Of a stretch of DNA of 13,011 nucleotides, positions 6,689 to 13,011 are shown one piece after another. This DNA comes from CAYJAD01 sp964368075 (GTDB lineage: Bacteria; Desulfobacterota; Desulfovibrionia; Desulfovibrionales; Desulfovibrionaceae), in contig CAYJAD010000064.1 in the NCBI GenBank assembly GCA_964368075.1, positions 1 to 13,011 on the forward strand, read 5' to 3'. Position 1 is the first letter of the stretch. Every line of letters starts with the position of its first letter. The notes under the pieces are model-generated. The model was not told the origin of the DNA, ran no database searches, and worked only from the letters and a program-made list of their open reading frames with translations. The position numbers were made by a program, and so were the translations under genes.

Positions 6689-8281
6689 ATGAAAAAAATG
6701 TATTACGCCTTTTTTATCTTTTTTTGCTGCATGTACAGCATAAACACAACTGTTCTTGCCGCCAAGGCCGCAGAGGCTTCTTCCGGGCAAGACAAAACCT
6801 TTCAAGGTGCCGACATCAATGATACCATGGTAGATAAACCTGCAACACCCTATAAAGTTGTCTTGAACCAGCAAAATGCTCGTGTCTTTGCTCAAAGCAA
6901 AAAGCATGTGCTTGCAAGCAGCAACGGAAAAATATTACGCATCGTTTTGCCGTACAAAGCGACAGATGTACAATTCACCTTGCCCACGGTGGATGGCAAA
7001 AACCAAGGTACTATCTTGGGCTGGCACGCCACCATTGACGAAGCTTTTCCGCCACAAGGCACTGTGCAAAAGCAAAGCCAAGCTTTAGAAAGCATGATCG
7101 ATGTCACAGGCGCAGCGCTGGACGCTTCCCATACAAAATATGAAGCACTCAAAGAAAAATATCTGAAATTTTCTGAAGAGAATAACCAACAAGAAATGAG
7201 CATCACCCTTGGTGAATTGACGGTGGCTGCTTCGGAAAATTCTGCCAGAAATAGAGCATGGCAAGACGCGAAACAGTTAGTACAAAAATTTCAAGGCAAA
7301 AGCCTCATGAGCCAAACCTTCACCGTACTTTTAGATACACCTTTGGCAGATAAAAGTGTTGTGCATGTACAATATGCCTATACGCTTAATGAAAGCCGCT
7401 GGACACCTTCGTATTCTATCAATGCCGATACGACCAACGACACCATTCGTTTACAATTACAAGCAGAAATTGTGCAAAATAGCGACATGGATTGGGATAA
7501 CACACAGATAGAATTCAGTACCGTAGAAGGCAATGCCCCTAGCCCTGGATCGGTGCAACCATGGGTTGCCGGAGAAAATAACGCACGCCCTCTTATGCGT
7601 AACAAGGCTACACCCATGGCATCCATGGACGTCGCTGTTATGAGTAATGGCATGGCCTCCTTTAACGAAATGGATGCCTCTGCTTCTTGGACATTGAATA
7701 AAAAACTTCATATTCCTGAAGGAAAAAGTACCTTTATTCTGTTGGAAGAATCAGCCAAATTGCCCTTACAGCGCTTAGCGCGCCCCAATACAGGCTCAAG
7801 AGATGTGGATACTGTGTGGCTTTATGCTGAATACGCCTTAAAAAACACTTTTCTCCCCAAAGGCAAAGCCAATTATCTTTTAGACGCTGTGCCCGTCAGT
7901 GACGGATTTTTCCAGCCCAAAAATCAAAAAGTAACACTCTTTTTTGGACCGGATACCCTTGTAACGGTACAAACTAAAAAAGATGTACGAAAAAGTGCTG
8001 AAGCCGGTATTATTCAAAAAGAGCAAATTTTTTCATGGAACTGGACATATACCCTACAAAACCAACGGAAAAAACCCGTTAGCGTACGTATAGAAGAGCC
8101 TCAGGTTCAACTTGCCCATGAGGATATTTCTGTGATATACAATGATAAACCTAAAGCAAGTCAAGGCCCAGATAAAACCCTTATTTGGACTGTACAAGTA
8201 CCTGCACAAGGTAAGGAAACAATACAGCGCTCTGTTACAATTAAAGCGCCAGAAAAGTTACAATTCTACCCAGGAAGATAA
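6689..8281 (+). CDS. Secreted DUF4139 domain protein (MuiA-like family)
   Basis: The N-terminus MKKMYYAFFIFFCCMY plus a cleavage-like TTVLA-A near residue 24 forms a Sec signal peptide, so the protein is probably periplasmic or on the cell surface. Residues about 55-215 hold a beta-rich N-terminal part and a helical, possibly coiled-coil segment (127-205). Residues about 222-525 fit DUF4139: the hallmark string YTLNESRWTPSYSINAD (231-247) and a later QNSDMDWDNTQIEFSTVEG. No catalytic motif is evident and the biochemical role of the family is unknown; some members have been named mucoidy inhibitors. It starts 14 bases after pyrC with only a weak ribosome site and no terminator between, so it is probably cotranscribed with the pyrimidine genes, an unexpected pairing for an envelope protein. 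Confidence 0.88.
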   Translation: MKKMYYAFFIFFCCMYSINTTVLAAKAAEASSGQDKTFQGADINDTMVDKPATPYKVVLNQQNARVFAQSKKHVLASSNGKILRIVLPYKATDVQFTLPTVDGKNQGTILGWHATIDEAFPPQGTVQKQSQALESMIDVTGAALDASHTKYEALKEKYLKFSEENNQQEMSITLGELTVAASENSARNRAWQDAKQLVQKFQGKSLMSQTFTVLLDTPLADKSVVHVQYAYTLNESRWTPSYSINADTTNDTIRLQLQAEIVQNSDMDWDNTQIEFSTVEGNAPSPGSVQPWVAGENNARPLMRNKATPMASMDVAVMSNGMASFNEMDASASWTLNKKLHIPEGKSTFILLEESAKLPLQRLARPNTGSRDVDTVWLYAEYALKNTFLPKGKANYLLDAVPVSDGFFQPKNQKVTLFFGPDTLVTVQTKKDVRKSAEAGIIQKEQIFSWNWTYTLQNQRKKPVSVRIEEPQVQLAHEDISVIYNDKPKASQGPDKTLIWTVQVPAQGKETIQRSVTIKAPEKLQFYPGR

Positions 8282-8292
8282 GTAAAAAAACA

Positions 8293-8330
8293 CCTATCCG
8301 CCATGCACATTTTTTACCATGGCGGATAGG
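8293..8330. promoter_or_regulatory. Perfect 13-bp inverted repeat between the DUF4139 gene and amrB
   Basis: CCTATCCGCCATG (8293-8305) and CATGGCGGATAGG (8318-8330) are exact inverted copies around a 12-base loop. Read on the plus strand there is no T-run after the stem, only GTATAATAAG, which includes a perfect -10-like TATAAT (8332-8337). Read on the minus strand the stem is followed by TG and seven Ts, terminator-like although no minus-strand gene is present. It may be a plus-strand terminator with a poor tail, a protein-binding site or a leader hairpin for amrB. Confidence 0.6.
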
Positions 8331-8351
8331 GTATAATAAGGAATTGCTGCT

Positions 8352-9236
8352 ATGCACATACGCCCCCCCCACGTTGCAGGTTCATTTTACGATGCCCAAA
8401 CCGAAACGTTGGCGGCCTATGTGAAGCAAGCCTTACAACAAGCACACGAGGCGTATGACCAAGCCCCACAAGATGTTAGCATGGTCATGCTGCCCCATGC
8501 CGGTCATTTTTACTGCGGGCACATTATAGCGCAAACCTTAGCCCGTATTCGTTTACAAAAACGCCTTATCATTCTTTGCCCCAACCATACAGGACAAGGC
8601 GCCCCGCTTTCGGTGTGGTCCCCCCAAGCACAGGACGCTCAAGGCGCTTGGCAAACGCCCCTTGGAACTGTCCCCATAGATGAAGAGCTTACCAAAAAAA
8701 TCCTTGAACACGATATTTGGGCTTATGCTCCGCAGCGTCCAGCACAAGCTATAGGCTTTGCAGCCAATACCTTTGCCCACGCACGTGAGCATTCCATAGA
8801 GGTCCTCTTACCTTTTTTACAGCTTTGTCTACCGCAATGTAGCATAGTGCCCATTGCTGTGGGCACACGCGATTTTTCCCTTTTACAAAGAGCGGGGCTT
8901 GCTCTTGGCGAAATCATCCGCAATTATGACGACGTTTCCATTATTGTCAGCTCAGATATGCACCATTTTTCAGACCATGACACTACCCTCGCCTTAGACA
9001 CCTTAGCTCTTGAAGCCATGTTGGCTTTTGACCCTGTGCGCTTAGCGCAGGTGGTGCAAGAGCATGCTATTTCCATGTGTGGTGTCTGCCCTGCCATACT
9101 TGCTCTTTATGCCTGCAAAGTATTAGGAGCCACGGTGTGTACGCAGGTAAGCCATACAACTTCTTATGAAAAAGGAGGAGATGCCTCAAAAGTCGTAGGC
9201 TATGCTAGCCTCATTGTGCAAAAAAGAACTTGCTAA
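8352..9236 (+). CDS. amrB: AmmeMemoRadiSam system protein B (MEMO family)
   Basis: The 294 residues span the whole MEMO fold, a relative of class III extradiol dioxygenases. Visible signatures are VAGSFYD (8-14), MLPHAGHFYCG (46-56) with His49, CPNHTGQG (76-83) with His79, EHSIEVLLPFLQ (146-157), SSDMHHF (200-206), and MCGVCPAI (242-249) with Cys243. By family comparison, His49, His79 and Cys243 match the metal/active-site positions described for human MEMO1 (His49, His81, Cys244). In bacteria these proteins commonly travel with an AMMECR1-type protein and a radical-SAM protein, but neither is present in this window and no AMMECR1 domain is fused, so the partners must be elsewhere or absent. 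The start has AAGGA (8338-8342). Codons 4-7 contain a run of eight Cs. The reaction catalysed is not established. Confidence 0.9.
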   Translation: MHIRPPHVAGSFYDAQTETLAAYVKQALQQAHEAYDQAPQDVSMVMLPHAGHFYCGHIIAQTLARIRLQKRLIILCPNHTGQGAPLSVWSPQAQDAQGAWQTPLGTVPIDEELTKKILEHDIWAYAPQRPAQAIGFAANTFAHAREHSIEVLLPFLQLCLPQCSIVPIAVGTRDFSLLQRAGLALGEIIRNYDDVSIIVSSDMHHFSDHDTTLALDTLALEAMLAFDPVRLAQVVQEHAISMCGVCPAILALYACKVLGATVCTQVSHTTSYEKGGDASKVVGYASLIVQKRTC

Positions 9237-9258
9237 ATTGTCAAAACTCATGCATAAA

Positions 9259-9286
9259 TTTGCAGGCAGTCTATTAAAAATATACT
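9259..9286 (+). promoter_or_regulatory. Candidate sigma-70 promoter of the YeiH-family gene
   Basis: TATACT (9281-9286) matches five of six -10 bases. TTTGCA (9259-9264) matches four of six -35 bases, with a 16-base spacer. This is the only gap before the exporter gene and the preceding gene ends at 9236, so a promoter here is expected. Confidence 0.45.
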
Positions 9287-9287
9287 G
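9267..9287. promoter_or_regulatory. 21-bp palindrome overlapping the -10, likely operator
   Basis: The arms CAGTCTATT (9267-9275) and AATATACTG (9279-9287) are inverted copies with one mismatch, separated by three As. A dimeric repressor bound here would cover the -10 of the candidate promoter. I do not recognise the consensus of a known regulator. Confidence 0.45.
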
Positions 9288-9319
9288 TCGATTCTTTTTT
9301 AACTGTTTTTGGAGGTTAT

Positions 9320-11071
9320 ATGTCGCAAGAAAATTCCAGTGTTGTCATAGACAAAGCACAATCATCATGGTCTGATCTATGGAAAAAAGAAGACTATTGG
9401 GCCATTTGGCTTGGTCTAGCTTTTATCTTCCTCGGTTTATATTTGTATGTTTACAGCTATCCTGAAGCCGATAAAAAAGTCAGCCTCGCAAAAATTAGCG
9501 AAGCTGAGGTTATTATGCAAGCCGAAGCTGATAAAGTACCTGCATTTAAAACCGTTGCTTTTTACGAAGCCCAAGACAGTAAAAAAGTAAGTTTCAAAGC
9601 TACAGAGTTTGGCGCTGCATTAAAAGCTTACATGAAAGCACCAACTAAATGGTCTTCAGATCCTACAAAAGCCTTTGTACTTGACAAAGCAGGTGCAGAT
9701 GCCGCCAACGCTAAAGCAAAACCCGCCGCTGAAAAAGCCAAGGCTGCAACAGCAAAAGCTAAAACAGAGGCTTTAGTGGCTCAAGAAGCTGCCGCTCAGG
9801 CGCAGTACAAAGACGCTGCCCTTAACAAAGCTGCCGACGATAAAATTACAGAATGGCGCGGTGCTATTCGTGCAGAAAAAAAAGTTGCTAGCAAAGCTAA
9901 GGTAAAACCTTACAATATTTTACCATCATTACCTATTTTAATGATTTCCTTGGCGCTTATCTTCAGCATAGGCATTGCTGCTATGGGGCAAAGCGTTGTT
10001 AAATTTGCTGTAGGTTTTGCAGGGCTATTTATTTTTACCAATATAGCCTTAGTAATGGGCGGCCTTGAAGCTACGCGCAGTTTCGGCATAGGCACTGAAG
10101 CATGGGCCATCATCCTTGGTATGCTCATAGCAAACACAGTAGGAACACCTAATTGGATAAAACCCGCCCTGCAAGTAGAATATTATATTAAAACAGGCCT
10201 CGTATTGCTTGGTGCTGAAATCCTTATGGATAAAATCATCGCCATTGGTACCCCAGGTCTCTTTGTTGCTTGGGTAGTAACACCTATCGTTCTTGTTGTG
10301 ACCTATATATTCGGTCAAAAAGTTTTAAAGATTCCTTCTAAGACCTTGAACATCACCATTTCTGCAGACATGTCTGTGTGCGGTACCTCAGCAGCCATTG
10401 CCACCGCCGCCGCCTGTCGTGCAAAAAAGGAAGAGTTAACCCTTGCTGTGGGTATTTCTTTGCTCTTTACTGCTATCATGATGATTGTTATGCCTATGGT
10501 CATTCAAGCATTGAACTTGCCCCCCATCCTCGGTGGTGCATGGATTGGTGGTACCATTGACGCCACTGGCGCTGTGGCCGCTGCTGGTGCGTTCCTTGGC
10601 GAAAAAGCCATGTATGTAGCCGCTACCATTAAGATGATTCAAAACGTGCTTATTGGTGTTACCGCATTTGGTGTAGCCGTGTACTGGGTTACCAGAGTAG
10701 AGCGCACCGAAGGCGCCCAAGTGGGTCTTATGGAAATTTGGCACCGTTTCCCCAAATTCGTTTTGGGCTTCTTGGCTGCCTCCATCATTTGCTCCATCAT
10801 TTCTGCCGAATTAGGCAACGATATGAGCCAAGGCTTACTTACTGCCGGTACCATTAAGAGTTTAACCTCTCCCTTACGCGGTTGGTGCTTTAACTTATCC
10901 TTTGCTGCCATTGGTTTGGCTACCAACTTCCGTGAACTTGCCCACTACTTCAAGGGCGGAAAACCCGTTATCCTTTATGTATGTGGTCAAAGCTTCAACC
11001 TTGCATTAACCCTGCTCATGGCTTATGTCATGTTCTATCTGGTATTCCCAGAAATTACTGCAAGAATCTAG
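9320..11071 (+). CDS. YeiH-family putative sulfate/anion exporter with long extracytoplasmic insert
   Basis: The start has a strong GGAGG (9311-9315). Residues 28-46 form a first membrane helix. Residues about 50-198 are a hydrophilic Ala/Lys/Glu-rich stretch, probably coiled coil and outside the cytoplasm. Residues 199-580 hold about ten further hydrophobic helices and match the YeiH/UPF0324 family: SVCGTSAAIATAAA (352-365), GGAWIGGTIDATGAVAAAGA (405-424), FPKFVLGF (477-484) and IGLATNFRELAHYFKGGKP (531-549). Ordinary members are about 330-350 residues, so this one is longer by roughly 230, mostly from the N-terminal part. The family is usually annotated as a sulfate exporter without firm transport data; in sulfur-metabolising anaerobes, export of sulfite, sulfide or another anion is plausible. 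A terminator follows directly. Confidence 0.88.
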   Translation: MSQENSSVVIDKAQSSWSDLWKKEDYWAIWLGLAFIFLGLYLYVYSYPEADKKVSLAKISEAEVIMQAEADKVPAFKTVAFYEAQDSKKVSFKATEFGAALKAYMKAPTKWSSDPTKAFVLDKAGADAANAKAKPAAEKAKAATAKAKTEALVAQEAAAQAQYKDAALNKAADDKITEWRGAIRAEKKVASKAKVKPYNILPSLPILMISLALIFSIGIAAMGQSVVKFAVGFAGLFIFTNIALVMGGLEATRSFGIGTEAWAIILGMLIANTVGTPNWIKPALQVEYYIKTGLVLLGAEILMDKIIAIGTPGLFVAWVVTPIVLVVTYIFGQKVLKIPSKTLNITISADMSVCGTSAAIATAAACRAKKEELTLAVGISLLFTAIMMIVMPMVIQALNLPPILGGAWIGGTIDATGAVAAAGAFLGEKAMYVAATIKMIQNVLIGVTAFGVAVYWVTRVERTEGAQVGLMEIWHRFPKFVLGFLAASIICSIISAELGNDMSQGLLTAGTIKSLTSPLRGWCFNLSFAAIGLATNFRELAHYFKGGKPVILYVCGQSFNLALTLLMAYVMFYLVFPEITARI

Positions 11072-11080
11072 TACTACCAT

Positions 11081-11114
11081 GGGGAAAGTCTTCATAAAGG
11101 CTTTCCCCTTTTTT
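11081..11114 (+). terminator. Intrinsic terminator after the YeiH-family gene
   Basis: GGGGAAAGTC (11081-11090) pairs with GGCTTTCCCC (11099-11108) including one G-U pair, around an eight-base loop, followed by six Ts (11109-11114). It begins ten bases after the stop codon. Confidence 0.93.
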
Positions 11115-11198
11115 ATCAAATATATCTAGCAGGTTATTCTCTGCTCTATCAAAAAAAGTATGGTAAAAAATAAGCCAATACCACAAGCAGGATTATAT

Positions 11199-11465
11199 AT
11201 GAGCCAAGCATCAGAAAAAAGTATCTCTAAGGGCCTCTTTCAATTTGCCATAGGTATTGTGGGAATTTGGTTTATGATTGTTTATGTGTGTCCCATGCTT
11301 TTAGCAAATATCCCCCCCTTGGCCCGCTATGCGCAAGTAGCCAAAGACAACGACATTGTACCTAGCATGCTTTATTATACCGATGTTCCTGTTTCGGTAG
11401 ATGCTGAAAACAATAATCGAAATACCGTGCGGTTTATGCCCAAAAAAGAACAGAACAAAGAATAA
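11199..11465 (+). CDS. Small single-pass membrane protein, unknown function
   Basis: An in-frame ATG lies upstream at 11160 but has no ribosome site. The ATG at 11199 follows AGGA (11189-11192) by six bases, so I choose it, giving 88 residues rather than 101. Residues about 13-35 (from LFQFAIGIVGIWFMIVYV into CPMLL) form one membrane helix. The rest, about 50 residues, is hydrophilic with a basic end (FMPKKEQNKE). No signal-peptidase or lipoprotein motif is clear. Its N-terminus begins MSQ, as does the exporter upstream, and the gene sits 127 bases after that exporter on the same strand but beyond a terminator. It could be a small accessory subunit of the exporter; this is inference from position only. 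I do not recognise the family. Confidence 0.7.
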   Translation: MSQASEKSISKGLFQFAIGIVGIWFMIVYVCPMLLANIPPLARYAQVAKDNDIVPSMLYYTDVPVSVDAENNNRNTVRFMPKKEQNKE

Positions 11466-11520
11466 AGACTTCTTATTTTATTATAAGCACGCAAAATTTA
11501 TTCTTTTCATGACGCATATT

Positions 11521-12819
11521 TTATGCGCTCTTCCCTTTTTTGCAAAATATAAAAAAACTCACCATAGGTGTAAGGTATAAAAAAGCAGCATAAAAGATAC
11601 TCGCTACAGGTGCGTCTACATTGGCAAGCACTACAGAACAAGCAATATTCCACGGAACCAAACCAGCCATAAGCACCACAGTATTTTCTAAAGACAATGC
11701 TAAATCCTCAGCCTTCGTATATTGAGGCTCACAAAGAGATTTCGTCAAAAAAATCGAAAGCGTTTGATTGCAAGTAAGCATGCAGGTAAATAAAGCGACC
11801 ACAAGCGTACTCCCAAAAGGGCTCACTCTTTCAGCCAAATGCACAATATGCTCTTTAATATTATCCAAAAGGCGCGTTATCTGAAAAAGGCCTATATACG
11901 AAGAGGAAAGCCCCACCACGAAAACAACAGTAATCATGGAAACAAGGCCACCACCACCAAGAATGCTTTGCATCATAGGATTCGGGCTAGTAAAACCCGC
12001 CCAGTACAACGTCAACAGTTGCATCACAGTCATATCTTGTAAAAAAACACAGAGAATGCTAGCACTTACAATACTTAATCCCATAATATTTTTAATATTT
12101 ATCTTAAAAATAACCAGCCCCAATACCAATACAGCCGGAATAGCGGCCGGCCATGTCAGCACAAAGCTTTCTTTAAAGAGTGTAAGTGTTTCTAGAGGGA
12201 TATTCTTTTGTGCACTTTCAAAACCCAAATACATATAAAATAAACTCGTTAATAATAATGGGATTAAGCAAGTTATAAACATGTTCATAATATTACGATA
12301 AATATCTGTGCGGGTTATTTTCGCTACCAAGTGCGCGCTGGAAGACATGGGTGACATTCTGTCGCCAAAATAACTGCCGGAAAGTATAGCGCCACCTAAA
12401 AAAGCTGGATCAATGCCCAAAACATTCCCCATAGTCATACAAATAACCCCCATGGTAGCTGAAGTACCAAAGGCGGTTCCCGTAAACATAGATATGAGCA
12501 TACAAAGTATAAATGAGCTAAAAATAAAGAAAGAAGGTATAAGAAGGGGCGCACAGCTTACTACAAGAAATACAATAGTGCCGCTAGCGCGCCATGTAGC
12601 AGTTAAAATGCCAATGAGGCAAAAAAGAAAAAGCATTGACCCAATATTTTTCGCAGTATTCCACGAGTGCAAAAATAGCTCTTTGGCTCTACACCCTTTA
12701 TGCAAACCGTATACAAAAAAAAGTATATAGCCCAAAAGTAAAGCGTAAAGCAAATGAATATTGAAAAACACACTGATAAGAAGTATCAGTGAAAAAAATA
12801 TAATAACGAAATATTCCAT
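11521..12819 (-). CDS. NhaC-family Na+/H+ antiporter
   Basis: The 432-residue protein is hydrophobic throughout, with about 11-12 membrane helices, so it lies in the inner membrane. It carries the NhaC signature in the form GGAILSGSYFGDRMSPMSSS (142-161) and a second-half counterpart, SLENTVVLMAGLVPWNIACS (376-395), where the family has a similar LVPWN string. Family members exchange Na+ for H+ or, in some branches, dicarboxylates such as malate for lactate. The usual SPxSDTT ending of the first signature reads SPMSSSA here, losing the Asp, so substrate or coupling could differ. The ATG is the first start after an in-frame stop, but no good ribosome site precedes it. It lies downstream of gpsA on the minus strand, with an inverted repeat in the 73-base gap. 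Confidence 0.88.
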   Translation of the reverse strand: MEYFVIIFFSLILLISVFFNIHLLYALLLGYILFFVYGLHKGCRAKELFLHSWNTAKNIGSMLFLFCLIGILTATWRASGTIVFLVVSCAPLLIPSFFIFSSFILCMLISMFTGTAFGTSATMGVICMTMGNVLGIDPAFLGGAILSGSYFGDRMSPMSSSAHLVAKITRTDIYRNIMNMFITCLIPLLLTSLFYMYLGFESAQKNIPLETLTLFKESFVLTWPAAIPAVLVLGLVIFKINIKNIMGLSIVSASILCVFLQDMTVMQLLTLYWAGFTSPNPMMQSILGGGGLVSMITVVFVVGLSSSYIGLFQITRLLDNIKEHIVHLAERVSPFGSTLVVALFTCMLTCNQTLSIFLTKSLCEPQYTKAEDLALSLENTVVLMAGLVPWNIACSVVLANVDAPVASIFYAAFLYLTPMVSFFIFCKKGKSA

Positions 12820-12849
12820 ACAAAGCGATTTTTGCTTACTACCACCAGA

Positions 12850-12884
12850 GCGTGTTCACATAAAGTTCTCTTATATGAACATGC
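12850..12884. promoter_or_regulatory. Inverted repeat with 14-bp arms between gpsA and the NhaC-family gene
   Basis: GCGTGTTCACATAA (12850-12863) and TTATATGAACATGC (12871-12884) are inverted copies with two mismatches and a seven-base spacer; the core is TGTTCA...TGAACA. There is no T-run on either side, so an operator for the antiporter gene, or a leader hairpin, is more likely than a terminator. Confidence 0.5.
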
Positions 12885-12892
12885 CCTAATGC

Positions 12893-13011
12893 TTAATATT
12901 CATCTTTCAGATTGCGCTGCATAAGCTCTGCCACGCATTCCTTGGGGGACATATCTGTGTATAAAATGCGATATACTGCTTCGGTAATGGGAGCGCTCAC
13001 CGCATGCTTTT
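12893..13011 (-). CDS. gpsA: NAD(P)-dependent glycerol-3-phosphate dehydrogenase, C-terminal end (partial)
   Basis: On the minus strand, an open frame enters from the right edge and stops at TAA (12893-12895), giving the last 38 residues. The sequence KHAVSAPITEAVYRILY and the tail PKECVAELMQRNLKDEY match the C-terminus of GpsA, where (M/A)PITEAVYRVLYEG...ELL.R..K is typical. GpsA reduces dihydroxyacetone phosphate to sn-glycerol-3-phosphate for phospholipid synthesis in the cytoplasm. The catalytic and NAD-binding parts are outside the window. The antiporter gene lies 73 bases downstream on the same strand. Confidence 0.88.
   Translation of the reverse strand, partial: KHAVSAPITEAVYRILYTDMSPKECVAELMQRNLKDEY

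Noticed and set aside
11160..11198. Earlier in-frame ATG for the small membrane protein
   Set aside because: No ribosome site before 11160, whereas 11199 has AGGA at good spacing and gives a sensible N-terminus before the membrane helix.
11472..11527. Short hairpins (CTTAT/ATAAG; CGCATA/TATGCG) between the convergent small membrane gene and antiporter gene
   Set aside because: Stems of five and six bases without an adjacent T-run; they could help convergent termination but are too weak to call.

Overview
The window looks like chromosomal DNA from a Gram-negative bacterium. The gene mix (pyrB-pyrC, a MEMO/AmrB protein, a long YeiH-type anion exporter, an NhaC antiporter, gpsA) would fit a moderately AT-rich member of the Desulfovibrionaceae or a related sulfate/sulfonate-metabolising lineage. 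That placement is an inference from remembered gene content and is weak. I see no rRNA, tRNA, CRISPR array, transposase or phage gene.

Left part (1-4180). The window opens inside the 3' end of a gene whose product ends in six Arg-Lys-Ala repeats. An AT-rich gap of about 600 bases follows; its right half (515-671) folds into three consecutive stem-loops just upstream of the most unusual gene here. That gene (702-3923, 1073 aa) has about 460 residues of Arg/Asp-rich repeats, then a chorismate-mutase-like helical domain, then a whole EPSP-synthase-like domain that appears to have lost most of its catalytic residues and carries an acidic insert. An 85-aa gene (3838-4095) overlaps its end by 86 bases, and a clear intrinsic terminator closes the unit.

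Middle part (4181-8281). pyrB (aspartate carbamoyltransferase) and pyrC (a catalytically intact type I dihydroorotase) catalyse steps 2 and 3 of de novo pyrimidine synthesis. A secreted DUF4139 protein follows 14 bases after pyrC and is probably cotranscribed.

Right part (8282-13011). A perfect 13-bp inverted repeat precedes an AmrB/MEMO-family gene. Next comes a YeiH-family exporter with an unusual Ala/Lys-rich extracytoplasmic insert, its own candidate promoter and operator, and a strong terminator. A one-pass small membrane protein follows. On the minus strand are an NhaC-family Na+/H+ antiporter and, cut by the right edge, the C-terminus of GpsA. A 14-bp-arm inverted repeat lies between these two.

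The best candidate for undescribed biology is the 702-3923 gene with its structured leader: a chorismate-mutase/EPSP-synthase-like fusion that seems to have left the shikimate pathway and gained a large charged low-complexity tail.
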